Part shown: piece after piece, positions 25,876 to 34,473 of the stretch
Numbering within the stretch: position 1 is the first letter of the stretch
Layout of the letters: every line of letters starts with the position of its first letter
Assembly (NCBI RefSeq): GCF_900107745.1
Contig: NZ_FNRO01000022.1
Location: 1-64,000, forward strand
DNA length: 64,000 nucleotides
Direction of reading: 5' to 3'
DNA from: Variovorax sp. YR216
Lineage (GTDB): Bacteria; Pseudomonadota; Gammaproteobacteria; Burkholderiales; Burkholderiaceae_C
The notes under the pieces: model-generated
What the model was told of the DNA's origin: nothing
What the model saw: the letters and a program-made list of their open reading frames with translations, nothing else
Databases searched by the model: none
Position numbers and translations under genes: made by a program

Positions 25876-27039
25876 TCACCGCGCCGGCGGATGCTGCAGT
25901 CGTTGCCAGCCGATCACCGGCCAGTCGCTTCGTGCCTGGTCAACGTCGCCACCATAGACGACGCTACCGCCTTCCAGCGCATCAGGGAAGGCGCCAGAGA
26001 AACTGCGAAGGCCGCGAAAGTAGTCGGTGTTGACTGTGGCGCCAGCCTTGATCTCCACGGCACGGAGCTTGCGTCCTGAGGGAATCAGCAGATCGACTTC
26101 GTTGCCTGTCGCATCGCGGAAGAAGTACATCTCACCCGACTCGCCCTGGTTGAATCGGGTCTTGAGGGCTTCCATGATCACCAGGTTCTCGAACAAGCTG
26201 CCGAAGAGCGGGTCGCGCGCCACCTGATCGGCGCTGCGCAAGCCCAGCAGCCAGCAGGCCAGCCCTACGTCGTAAAAGTACATCTTGGGGCTTTTCACCA
26301 GCCGCTTCGACGTGTTGGTGAACCAGGGAGGCAGCACGTGCACGATGTAGCTCGTCTGGAGCAGGTCGAGCCACGCGCGGGCGGTAGCGTGCGAAACGCC
26401 GGCATCATTGCCCAGGCTCGAGAGGTTCACGAGCTGACCGACACGCCCGGCACACAGTCGCACGAAGCGTTCGAATCGCTGCAGGTCATGAACGGCGGCG
26501 AGTTGGCGCAGGTCACGCTCCACGTATGTCGCGAAATAGTCGCCGAGCGCCTGAGAGGGGTCGAGGCCTCGGTCGTGAATGCGCGGGTAAAAGCCGGTGA
26601 GCAGTGTTTGCGCCAGTGGCGGCACCGGATGCAGCCGGGCGACCTCGGCGAGGGAAAACGGCAGCAGTCGCAACACAGCAGTTCGGCCGGCCAACGACTG
26701 ACTCACTTGGGACATGAGTTCGAACTGCTGGCTGCCCGTCAGGATGAAGCGCCCCGGGGCCGGATCGGCGTCGACCATCGCCTGAAGGTAAGAGGGGATC
26801 TGCGGCGCACGTTGGATCTCGTCGATGATGGCACCGCCTTCGATTCCCTTCAGGAAGCCGCGCGGATCTTCATCGGCGAAACGCCGCGTGTCCGGATCTT
26901 CCAGCGTGACATAGGGCTTGTCGGGAAAGAGGCTGCGGCACAGAGTCGTCTTGCCACTTTGGCGCGGTCCGGTCAGTGTCAGGACCGGATACTGGCGCGC
27001 CAATTCGGCGGCGAGCGGCGCGACGTCACGAGGAATCAT
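25876..27039 (-). CDS. AAA_14/DUF4143 ATPase
   Basis: A protein of about 387 residues starting MIPRDVAPLA (ATG at 27039; an ATG at 27048 is possible). The P-loop is LTGPRQSGKTTLCRSLF, Walker B is GGAIIDEIQRAP, and sensor 1 is FILTGSQQFELM. The C-terminal DUF4143 part contains YFATYVERDLRQL and a PD-(D/E)xK-like end (FFRDATGNEVDLLIP, AVEIKAG). The family is widespread and often mobile; its cellular role is unknown, though the nuclease-like core suggests DNA action. It stands alone in a region of decayed mobile DNA. Confidence 0.9.
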   Translation of the reverse strand: MIPRDVAPLAAELARQYPVLTLTGPRQSGKTTLCRSLFPDKPYVTLEDPDTRRFADEDPRGFLKGIEGGAIIDEIQRAPQIPSYLQAMVDADPAPGRFILTGSQQFELMSQVSQSLAGRTAVLRLLPFSLAEVARLHPVPPLAQTLLTGFYPRIHDRGLDPSQALGDYFATYVERDLRQLAAVHDLQRFERFVRLCAGRVGQLVNLSSLGNDAGVSHATARAWLDLLQTSYIVHVLPPWFTNTSKRLVKSPKMYFYDVGLACWLLGLRSADQVARDPLFGSLFENLVIMEALKTRFNQGESGEMYFFRDATGNEVDLLIPSGRKLRAVEIKAGATVNTDYFRGLRSFSGAFPDALEGGSVVYGGDVDQARSDWPVIGWQRLQHPPAR

Positions 27040-27166
27040 GGCGGTCATTCTACGCACTTCGTGCAAATTGAAGATTTATTCTTGCATTTGCCAAAACGCG
27101 CATGGGCAGTGGACCCGGACCTCTCTCGACACCGTCTCGCGCCGCCGCAGCCGCGGTGCGGACTAT

Positions 27167-27366
27167 CCGTACCGCCGAACTCTGCCCGGCAGCACGGCGT
27201 CGGCCCTTGCTGGCCGCCAGGCGCAGCGGTGCAAGAACCCGGTCGATGGTGGCTGGACTGACCGCGGCCAGTTGTGCATGCAAGTTCGGATCGTTGCTGA
27301 TCCGGCCATGCCGAATCATGGCCGGCAGCAATACGCCACAATGCGGCCAGTAGCGGTCCTTCGTTG
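27167..27366 (-). mobile_element. integrase/transposase N-terminal fragment
   Basis: A minus frame reads KDRYWPHCGVLLPAMIRHGR, then DPNLHAQLAAVSPATIDRVL and SKGRRRAAGQSSAVR. This is the helical DNA-binding linker found just before the catalytic core of an IS481/integrase-like transposase family (usual form LxxxSxATIDRxL). Similarity ends at about 27167, where the catalytic DDE domain should begin. Nothing of the core remains. It is a short remnant between the DUF4143 gene and the serine hydrolase gene. Confidence 0.55.
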
Positions 27367-27438
27367 CTCCGGCAGACCACGTGTCGCTAGTGACCCTACG
27401 CTGCCCGCGTCGGCTTCACCTGGGCCAAAGGACGGAAT

Positions 27439-28602
27439 ATGAGACGTCGCCAGTTCTCTTCACTTGTTGGCGGGGCGGCGCTGGCATCGCTCCATGGGTT
27501 GCCCGCGTTCGCGGAGCCGTCCGATGGTTGCGGTCTCCCAAGTGCGCGAGACGATTGGTGGGCGCTATCAAACAGCAATGATGACAAGCTCATTGATGTT
27601 GGGGCGCTTTGTAGGATGGCCGATCAACTCGCGACCTCATCGAACATACATTCCGTGCTGGTCGCTCGTAGTGGCAACGTAGTCTTCGAGCGGTACTTCA
27701 GCGGTCCTGACGAGGTACCCGGCCTGTTTTTTGGCAGTCGGGTGAAGAATGTCGTCTTCAATGCCGACACCCTGCACGCAGTGAAGTCGGTTTCGAAAAG
27801 CGTTGCGTCGCTTGCCGTCGGGATCGCAATCGATCGGGGACTTATCCGTAGCGTCAACGAACCGATCTTCAATTTCTTCCCCGAGTGCGCGGACTTGCGT
27901 TCGCCTGAGAAGGATCGCCTCCAACTGGTGCATGCGCTCACCATGACACTGGGGCTGGAGTGGGTGGAGGCAACGCCAGCCACTGGTGAGAACAACGACG
28001 AGTCGCGCATGTACAGGGCGGGCGATCCGATTCGCTACGTTCTCGGCCTGACGTCGACTGGGCCGCCGGGCCAAGCCTTCTTCTACAACACCGGCGCGCT
28101 GGCCCTTGTGTCCGCCATCGTCCGCAAGGCGACCGGACGCCCCCTCGACGCATTTGCACGAGAAGTGCTGTTCGAGCCCCTGGGCATCACAGACGTGCAG
28201 TGGCGCCGAGTCAGAGGGGATACGGATGCCGGAGGCGGATTGCGCTTGCGGCCGCGCGACATGGCGAAGATCGGCCAGCTCGTCCTCGCGGGCGGTCGCT
28301 GGAACGACCGCCAAATCGTTTCCAGAGACTGGATCGAGACCTCGACGATGCCAAAGATCAAGGCGACGGACGACCAGCTTTATGGCTATCTCTGGTGGCT
28401 CGGTCGCGCCCGAACCAACGCGGGTGTGGTTAACTGGATTGGCGCGCTGGGACGAGGCGGTCAGTCAATTCGCATCGTCCCCGAGCGCAATCTCGTTGTC
28501 GCGGTGACGGCAGGTTACTACCAAGACTACAGCCCGCAAGCGTTCAAACTGCAGTTTGGCGTTTTCAGGGACGTTCTGCGTGCGATCCCGCCCCCAGGCT
28601 AG
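27439..28602 (+). CDS. serine hydrolase of the beta-lactamase/penicillin-binding fold
   Basis: A 387-residue protein with an N-terminal twin-arginine-like export signal (MRRRQFSSLVGGAALASL). The catalytic SxxK is in HAVKSVSKSVASLAVG, and FFYNTGALALVSAIV supplies the Tyr of the second motif. RPRDMAKIGQLVLAGGRWN and GYLWWLG are typical of PF00144 class C-like hydrolases. The KTG box is replaced by a Gly-rich IGALGRGGQSI, as in many esterase or 6-aminohexanoate-dimer-hydrolase relatives. It is therefore probably an esterase or amidase in the periplasm rather than an antibiotic-resistance enzyme. It stands alone. Confidence 0.87.
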   Translation: MRRRQFSSLVGGAALASLHGLPAFAEPSDGCGLPSARDDWWALSNSNDDKLIDVGALCRMADQLATSSNIHSVLVARSGNVVFERYFSGPDEVPGLFFGSRVKNVVFNADTLHAVKSVSKSVASLAVGIAIDRGLIRSVNEPIFNFFPECADLRSPEKDRLQLVHALTMTLGLEWVEATPATGENNDESRMYRAGDPIRYVLGLTSTGPPGQAFFYNTGALALVSAIVRKATGRPLDAFAREVLFEPLGITDVQWRRVRGDTDAGGGLRLRPRDMAKIGQLVLAGGRWNDRQIVSRDWIETSTMPKIKATDDQLYGYLWWLGRARTNAGVVNWIGALGRGGQSIRIVPERNLVVAVTAGYYQDYSPQAFKLQFGVFRDVLRAIPPPG

Positions 28603-28732
28603 ACGCAGACGAATTGACTTCTCGCCAACCAGGCCAAGGTTTCCCATTGAAGGCACTGCGCAAAGACATCGTCGCATCTTCTCAGGGCGCCGGCCGTCGG
28701 CCGCCGGCTGACGGTGTTCGCGGCAGACCAGC

Positions 28733-29368
28733 CTATTCCGGCACGATCCCTGCGTTTTTCACCAACTCGGCAAAGCGCCCGTACTCCCGCTGGTAAAACG
28801 TGCGCAGTTCCTCCGGCGTGCCGCCGATCACGTCGTACCCCAAGCTATCTAGTTTCGAGGCGATGGCGGGCTCTTGCAGCGTCTCGCGGAAAGTCGCGGC
28901 GATCTTGGCAATCACAGGCTTGGGTGTAGAAGCCGGCACGTATGCGGCGATCCAGCCAGCCAGACCGAAGTGCTTGTAGCCCTGTTCCTCGAATGTCGGC
29001 ACATTGGGGAGCGCCTTCGTGCGTTCGGTACCCGACATGGCCAGCACCTTCAGCCGGCCGCCCGCGGACTGCGTCTTGGCATTGCCTTGCGAGATCAGCG
29101 TGAGGTCCAGCACGCCGCCCATGATGTCGTTCACCGCACCCAGTTCGCCACCCTTGTAGGGAACGTGGGTCATGTCGATGCCGGCCTGCTTGCGCAGGGC
29201 CTCGCCGTACAGGTGGGCGCTGGTACCCAGGCCGGGCGTGCCGTAGGTCAGGGGCTTGCCGCTTCTCTTGGCATAGTCCACCAATTCCTTCAGGTTGCTG
29301 TAGGGTGCGTTACCTGCGGCCACCAGGCCGACGTTGCCGGCCACCAGCAGCGAGACCGGCTCGAAGTC
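28733..29368 (-). pseudogene. Bug-family (tripartite tricarboxylate) binding protein, 5'-truncated
   Basis: The frame from FEPVSLLVAG to the stop is a good Bug-type periplasmic binding protein: LVDYAKRSGKPLTYGTPGLG, THVPYKGGELGAVNDIMGG, GTERTKALPNVPTFEEQG, and an end at VKNAGIVPE. About 115 N-terminal residues, including the signal peptide and the first half of domain 1, are missing. Upstream of about 29368 the sequence belongs to a marR gene on the other strand. It cannot be exported or fold normally. Confidence 0.82.
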
Positions 29369-29371
29369 CGA

Positions 29372-29810
29372 CTGTCGCTGCAAGACTTTCCCACCTTCCT
29401 GTTCGTGCGCCTGGCGGGCGCCATGCAACGGGAAGTGACGGCGAGCTACCCTCGCGGACTTTGACCTCAACGCGCCGCAATGGCGCGCGCTGGCGGCGCT
29501 GGCGGACTACGCGCCGATTCCGTTTAGTGAATTGGTGAAGCTCTCCATGTCCGACAAGGCCCTCGTCAGCCGATCGTTGCAGACGCTGGCCGAACGCGGA
29601 CTGGCGCAGGTCGATGCGGATCCGGAACATGGCAAACGCCTGGTCTGCAAGATCACACCGAAGGGCCGGCGGCTCTACGTCAAGGTTCTCCCCCGGGCGA
29701 AGGCCGCACAAGCCGAGATCCTAGCCTTGCTGGATCCGGACGAACGAGTTGCGTTGTACAGCGCGTTGGGAAAACTCAAGAACTTCTTTGACAAGAAGTT
29801 GTTGGCTTGA
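29372..29810 (+). pseudogene. MarR-family regulator, 5'-truncated and frameshifted
   Basis: The left part reads DFPTFLFVRLAGAMQREVTA, then SYPR in one frame. After one extra G near 29455 the reading continues as DFDLNAPQWRALAALADYAP, then PFSELVKLSMSDKALVSRSL, PEHGKRLVCKITPKGRRLY and an end at FFDKKLLA. This is a MarR winged-helix repressor (recognition helix DKALVSRSLQTL). It lacks its first residues and carries a +1 shift unless that is a sequencing error. It meets the truncated Bug gene head to head, which suggests an original divergent pair whose shared promoter region was deleted. Confidence 0.78.
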
Positions 29811-29842
29811 GGAATGAACCGCCGCAGGCATGCCGTTGTGCA

Positions 29843-29932
29843 GAGGCAGCGGCATAGGGTGATCGCCAGGTGCGCATAGTCACGGCACACGCCTTGCCCT
29901 TCCTTGAAGGCGTCAAGTGCCGAACGGGTGCG
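29843..29932 (-). pseudogene. transglutaminase-like domain fragment
   Basis: About 30 residues, RTRSALDAFKEGQGVCRDYA followed by HLAITLCRCL, match the active-site region of bacterial transglutaminase-like proteins, which usually read SALDxFxxGxGVCRDYAHLxIxLCRAL with Cys as nucleophile. The fragment is fused in frame to the transposase fragment on its upstream side and runs into unrelated sequence on the other. The rest of the gene is absent. Confidence 0.65.
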
Positions 29933-29947
29933 CTGGGCGTGCTGGTA

Positions 29948-30172
29948 GCCCGTGGCGTAGCCGTAGATCAGCACCTTGACCATCATGGCCGGGTGGAATG
30001 ACTGGTTGCGCGGACCGTCCTTGTCGTAGCGGGCATGAAAGGCACCCAAGTCCAGCAAGTCCACCGCGTCGCTGATGAAGTGCGCCAGATGCCCTTCGGG
30101 CAACCAGTCCTGCATCGCTCCGGGCAGCAGCAGCATGTGCTGCGGGTCGTAGGGCAAGTAGTTCGCGGCCAT
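29948..30172 (-). mobile_element. IS1182-type transposase, N-terminal fragment
   Basis: The frame starting at 30172 reads MAANYLPYDPQHMLLLPGAM, then QDWLPEGHLAHFISDAVDLL, then RNQSFHPAMMVKVLIYGYAT. This is the N-terminal DDE-transposase leader of IS1182-family elements. Similarity stops after YGYATG at about 29948, where it joins the transglutaminase fragment in the same frame. The catalytic domain is missing, so the element is dead. Confidence 0.82.
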
Positions 30173-30427
30173 CGCTCATGAACGCGCCTCGCCCTTCGGG
30201 CGAGGACACGAAACCGGCTTCTGCCGCCCAGCCTCCTAGGCGGTGACTTCGAGCCGACGCCCGCGCCAGGCGCGCCGCTCGTGAGTTGGGCCGCGGCGCC
30301 GCGAGAAGATGGCCAGTGTTGTTCCATTTTTCCGCGGCTGGCTTTGGGCGTGAGACACTCTTCCCTACCGTGGTCGTCCGAAGCGTAGGCTGTCATGCCA
30401 AGCACAGCGGCCGTTGGAAGGCCGCAG

Positions 30428-31414
30428 ATGTTCGTGAACCGTCGCATCGTCGTCTCGCTCGCTATGGCGCACATAGCCAGCCGCGCTTCGGCTTTCCGTG
30501 CGCAGCCTGCCGCAGTAGCCATGCCGCGGATCGGCGTGCTGTCTTTCCGCTCTCCGCCGTCGGGAGGGGACCCGGATCCTATCGCCGGGTTCCGCCGGGG
30601 CATGCGCGATCTCGGCTATATGGATGGCCGCAACATCGTGCTCGACTATCGCTACGCTGACGGGCGGCCCGACCTGCTGGCGACGTTGGTCGCCGAACTC
30701 GTCCAGTCGAAGGTTGACGTGATTCTTGCCGCCGGGCCGGTACCTTTGCAATTCGCACGCAAGGCGACTAGCACGATACCAATCGTGGCGATCAGCGGGA
30801 GTGATCCAGTCCGAGAAGGCTGGGCGCAGTCACTCGCCCGACCCGGCGGCAACGTCACTGGAGTTCAGGTGACTTTCCTCGAACTTGCAGCGAAGCAACT
30901 CGAAATCCTTAAGACCGCCGTGCCGGAGCTGGAACGAGTGGCCGTCTTGCTGGCGCCGGCGGAACTCAACGATCCTAGTGTGGAGGCCGGCGCGCGCGCG
31001 CTCGGGCTCCAATTGATTATGTTGGAGGTCAGAGGACCAGACGACTTCGAGCGGGCATTCAAGCATGCAGCATCGAGTCGCGCGCAAGGACTCTACGCCA
31101 TTGCCACCAATACCATCGTTGCCCACCGGACGAAATTGGCAGAGCTCGCTGTCACATATCGACTGCCATCGATCAGCGAGTTGACACTGCTTGCCAACGC
31201 CGGATTCCTACTGAGCTATGGCGCCGATCTCGACGCCTTGGGTCTGCGCGCTGCTACCTACGTCGACAAGGTTCTCAAGGGTGAACGGCCTAGCGACATG
31301 GCGATTGAGCTGCCGGCGGTATTCGAACTTGTCGTCAACCGCAAGACTGCCAGAGCGCTCGGCATGACGATGCCTCAATCTATATTGATGCGCGTCACCC
31401 GGGTGATCGAATGA
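30428..31414 (+). CDS. ABC-type substrate-binding protein (PF04392 family)
   Basis: A protein of about 328 residues. The ATG at 30428 is chosen because GGAAGG lies eight bases upstream; an ATG at 30395 is in frame. After a short export signal (VVSLAMAHIASRASA) come the blocks of the ABC_sub_bind family: PRIGVLSFRSPP, FRRGMRDLGYMDGRNIVLDY, IPIVAISGSDPVREG, SLARPGGNVTGV, and QSILMRVTRVIE at the end. It should bind a small ligand in the periplasm. No permease or ATPase gene is adjacent, so it is an orphan binding protein. Confidence 0.88.
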   Translation: MFVNRRIVVSLAMAHIASRASAFRAQPAAVAMPRIGVLSFRSPPSGGDPDPIAGFRRGMRDLGYMDGRNIVLDYRYADGRPDLLATLVAELVQSKVDVILAAGPVPLQFARKATSTIPIVAISGSDPVREGWAQSLARPGGNVTGVQVTFLELAAKQLEILKTAVPELERVAVLLAPAELNDPSVEAGARALGLQLIMLEVRGPDDFERAFKHAASSRAQGLYAIATNTIVAHRTKLAELAVTYRLPSISELTLLANAGFLLSYGADLDALGLRAATYVDKVLKGERPSDMAIELPAVFELVVNRKTARALGMTMPQSILMRVTRVIE

Positions 31415-31635
31415 CAGCCATTCGTTCGGGCCATGGCCTCTGCCTGAACGACGGCTTTGCGGCCGCAAGATCGGCTAGTTGGAAGTCTGCAGAGGGCCCC
31501 ACGCGACTTCTGGCGGTGACAACGAAGCGGGGCGCTGCAACGTCCGCAGAGCGCCTGCGGAGCAACAAGCCGACCGAGCCGACGTCGAGATCGCAGTTCT
31601 ATCCAAGGATCTGTCTGATGCTTCCGGCGATCCGC

Positions 31636-32352
31636 CTACGAGCGCTTGGCATGGCCAAGCAAGCCCTTTGCGGCTTCTATCCGCAAAGCCATAGGCACCG
31701 ATTCGTCGTTCATGACGCGTCTCAGGAAGCGCTCCGCGTCGGCGCCCCCCTGTTCGGGGCTGGGCACTTCGGGCAAGCCGGACAGCTTCAAGTCAGCTGG
31801 CACTTCCTCTACGACGCCAAGTTGGCTTAACGCGGCTTCGAGGGCCACTTGCCGGATGGGCTCGAGCGCGTGCAGAAGCGATGCCTGGCCTTCGGCGTTG
31901 GGAGGAAGGTCCAGCCACGGCGTATCGGCAAACACCGAAGCCAGGTCAGGAGCGACGAACGCCGACCAGCGATCGGGGCTGGTCTCCAAGGGCGGCACGG
32001 ACGGGAGTTGCGCCGCGTCGGCGATCAGACGTACGTGGGTCGATCCCACGTCCGGCAGATACCGCGCACGCAGGCCCTGCAGGAAAAGCTCGCCAGCACG
32101 CGGCGAAGTCGGCGATGCAAGGGAGAACCACAGCTGCAGTGCGTCGACGCCTGAGACCGCGATGGCCGGGGGAGGAAAGCCGAGGTCCACTTGGACGCCC
32201 GTCCAGACCGAGGAAAGCTGGGCCCACCCCGCGGGTGGCCTCAGCTCCAGCACCAAGGCTCGAACGCCTTGGGCGGCCGCTGGGGCAGCGCAGTCCGCGG
32301 GGTTCGCACCCAGTCCGTACAGGCGATCGAGTTCGAACTGCAATGGGTTCAT
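31636..32352 (-). CDS. conserved-looking hypothetical protein
   Basis: A 238-residue protein starting MNPLQFELDRLYGLG. The text is clearly coding (DALQLWFSLASPTSPRAGEL, RWSAFVAPDLASVFADTPWL, MNDESVPMALRIEAAKGLL). It has no signal peptide or membrane segment. The Trp-Phe-Ser-Leu-Ala and SAFVAPDLA segments look like conserved blocks, and I believe relatives occur in Comamonadaceae, but I know no function. The last 30 residues resemble an amphipathic helix. It is isolated, next to mobile-DNA debris. Some relatives may be plasmid- or phage-linked, which I cannot test here. Confidence 0.72.
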   Translation of the reverse strand: MNPLQFELDRLYGLGANPADCAAPAAAQGVRALVLELRPPAGWAQLSSVWTGVQVDLGFPPPAIAVSGVDALQLWFSLASPTSPRAGELFLQGLRARYLPDVGSTHVRLIADAAQLPSVPPLETSPDRWSAFVAPDLASVFADTPWLDLPPNAEGQASLLHALEPIRQVALEAALSQLGVVEEVPADLKLSGLPEVPSPEQGGADAERFLRRVMNDESVPMALRIEAAKGLLGHAKRS

Positions 32353-33131
32353 GCTGACATGCTAGTCGACCAGCCTCGCCCGATGTTCGGGAGTGCCGGC
32401 TTCCTGACGTGCTGCGGAATACTTCACACCTGATTGAGGCTACGTAAAGTCGATGGGCTGCGGCACCGCGGTCATCAAGCACAGTGGTTGCCCATGCAAG
32501 ATCGAAAGTTCAATGCCGCATGGTTGAACGAATCCCGCGCGACGACCTGGGAAGATGTGCTTCGCCGCCCCGCGGTCGACCAGGCGGGCGCTGTGGCCTC
32601 TGGTTGCCATAGCAGTTGCCTCGGCAACCTCTGACCGCTTTCCAGCAAGACCGCATCAGGGAGCAACGCCAACGAATTCGAGACCACCAGTTTCGCCTGA
32701 GATGCAGTTGACGCTGGGGAACGTCACCGACACCCTAAGACAGCACGTCCAAAGCTCGCCTGGAACACCGGGTCACACGGGGGTAGTAGCGGCCCAGAAT
32801 TTGACACTCTATTCGCGCGCACCACACGGTGGCGGCGCGAAACAGAGTACCGAAGTTGGTGGAGCCGCGTTCCCTAACGTGGAAGCCTGATTCAGTGCTC
32901 GCCCTGAGGTGACGTCAGAGTATCGAAACGACCGATGGTCGCCAAACTTGTGCAGCCTGCGTGAGAAATAGAGTGAGAGTGCGCGAATTCCCCCGGCGTT
33001 CACGCGCGCTTGTAGCGGCCGCATTTACCGCCGCGCGATGCTTGAGGGTGGTCTATTTAGCGCTTTCTCGCCGACGCCACGGTCGCGGCGCACGCTCTAG
33101 TAGGTGTCTTGCCCAGCGGCTGGAAGTCCGC
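32353..33131. other. gene-free stretch with a repeat shared with 55.8 kb
   Basis: About 780 bases between the hypothetical gene and the end of the catabolic operon. Open frames are short and featureless. It contains the repeat at 32789-32825, which also occurs near 55.8 kb at the far end of the catabolic island. No terminator was recognised. Confidence 0.5.
32789..32825 (+). repeat. repeat copy A flanking the catabolic island
   Basis: The 25 bases at 32789-32813, beginning GCGGCCCAGAATTTGACACT, are identical to 55763-55787. They are followed by CGCGCGCACCAC, which matches CGCGCGTACCAC at 55808-55819. It looks like a conserved end of a mobile element of unknown family. No transposase gene is attached. 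Confidence 0.75.
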
Positions 33132-34469
33132 TCAGAGATCTGCGAAGCGCCTGTTTTCCTCAACGAGCCGCTCCAGCAGCGGCGCGGGTCTCCACCAGAA
33201 ACCGTCGCGCGCGTTGTAGCGCTGGATGTCGGCCAGCACACTCGCAAGGCCGATGCGATCGGCGAGATACATGGGTCCGCCATGATGCGCAGGGAAGCCG
33301 TAGCCCGTGAGATAGACAATGTCGATGTCGCTGGGTCGGAGCGCGACGCGCTGTTCGAGCAGTTTGGCGCCCTCGTTGATCATTCCGTAGAGGCAGCGCT
33401 TGACGATTTCGTGTTCGCTTATCTGCTGACGCTGGATGCCCATGCGGCCGGATTCCTCTATGACGAACTGCTCGAGCTCGGGGTCGCGTTTGGGCGTGCG
33501 GTCGCCTTCCTCGTAGCGATACCACCCCTTTCCGCTCTTCTGCCCGAGGCGCCCTTGGTCGCACAGCTTGAGGATCAGGTCGTTCCACCGCCTGTCGTTG
33601 GGCCGCGTAGCCATTTGCGCCTTCCGCGTCTGGTAGCCGACGTCGTTGCCGGCCATGTCGTGCACTGCGAAGATGCCCATCGCATAGCCGAACTTCTTGA
33701 GTGCGGCATCGACCTCGTGCGGCAGCGCGCCGTCTTCCACCAGGAAGTGCGCCTCGCGCGTGTAGTTGCGGAACAGTGCATTGCCGATGAAGCCCGGGTA
33801 GATGCGCGCAAGCACGGCGATCTTGCCCATGCGGCGGCCCAAGTCCATCAGGGTGGCGATGACGTCGGGCGCGGTGACTGCGGCTCGAACCACCTCGAGC
33901 AGCTTCATCACGTGTGCGGGGCTGAAGAAATGGGCGCCGACCACGTCCTGCGGACGTGAAGTGACCGAGGCGATCTCGTCGACGTCGAGGCCCGAGGTGT
34001 TGGTGGCCAGAATGGCGCCCGGTTTCGCCAGCCGGTCGAGCTGCCGGAAGATGTCCTGCTTGAGGCCGATGTCCTCGAACACTGCCTCGATCACGAGGTC
34101 GGCGTCCTTCACGTCGGCCATCTGCAGCGAGCCGGTGATGAGCGCCAGCCGCCGGTCGCGTTCCGCGGCCTCGAGCTTTCCGCGCGAGACGCTGCCGTCG
34201 TAGTTGTCCCGTACGCGCTGGAGCCCGCGCTCCAGCCCCTGCGGGTTCGCATCGATCAGGGTGACGGGAATGCCGATGTTGGCCAGCGACATCGCGATGC
34301 CTCCGCCCATCGTGCCGGCGCCGATCACGGCCACACGGTGAACAGGCCGCAGCGCAGTTCCCTCGGGAATGTCGGGGACCCGGCCTGCTTCGGTGGCTGC
34401 GGATTTGGCGTGCAGGGCGGCGCGCTCGCGCTCGGTCTCGCTGACGGCGAAGAGGTCGGTGGTACTCAT
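33132..34469 (-). CDS. 3-hydroxyacyl-CoA dehydrogenase
   Basis: A 445-residue NAD-dependent enzyme that oxidises a 3-hydroxyacyl-CoA to the 3-oxoacyl-CoA. The start is the ATG at 34469 (MSTTDLFAVS). The Rossmann motif is VAVIGAGTMGGGIAMSLA, and the catalytic His region is GAHFFSPAHVMKLLEVV. Two C-terminal dimerisation domains follow, with ARIYPGFIGNALF and GYGFPAHHGGPMYLAD. It matches the dehydrogenase half of FadB/FadJ without the hydratase half, which is supplied by the adjacent gene four bases upstream. It is last in the left operon. Confidence 0.93.
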   Translation of the reverse strand: MSTTDLFAVSETERERAALHAKSAATEAGRVPDIPEGTALRPVHRVAVIGAGTMGGGIAMSLANIGIPVTLIDANPQGLERGLQRVRDNYDGSVSRGKLEAAERDRRLALITGSLQMADVKDADLVIEAVFEDIGLKQDIFRQLDRLAKPGAILATNTSGLDVDEIASVTSRPQDVVGAHFFSPAHVMKLLEVVRAAVTAPDVIATLMDLGRRMGKIAVLARIYPGFIGNALFRNYTREAHFLVEDGALPHEVDAALKKFGYAMGIFAVHDMAGNDVGYQTRKAQMATRPNDRRWNDLILKLCDQGRLGQKSGKGWYRYEEGDRTPKRDPELEQFVIEESGRMGIQRQQISEHEIVKRCLYGMINEGAKLLEQRVALRPSDIDIVYLTGYGFPAHHGGPMYLADRIGLASVLADIQRYNARDGFWWRPAPLLERLVEENRRFADL

Positions 34470-34473
34470 GAGG

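Noticed and set aside
30187..30207. CCTCGCCC-TTC-GGGCGAGG hairpin as a terminator
   Set aside because: There is no T-tract, and it lies just upstream of the transposase fragment start, so it is more likely part of the insertion-sequence end or incidental.
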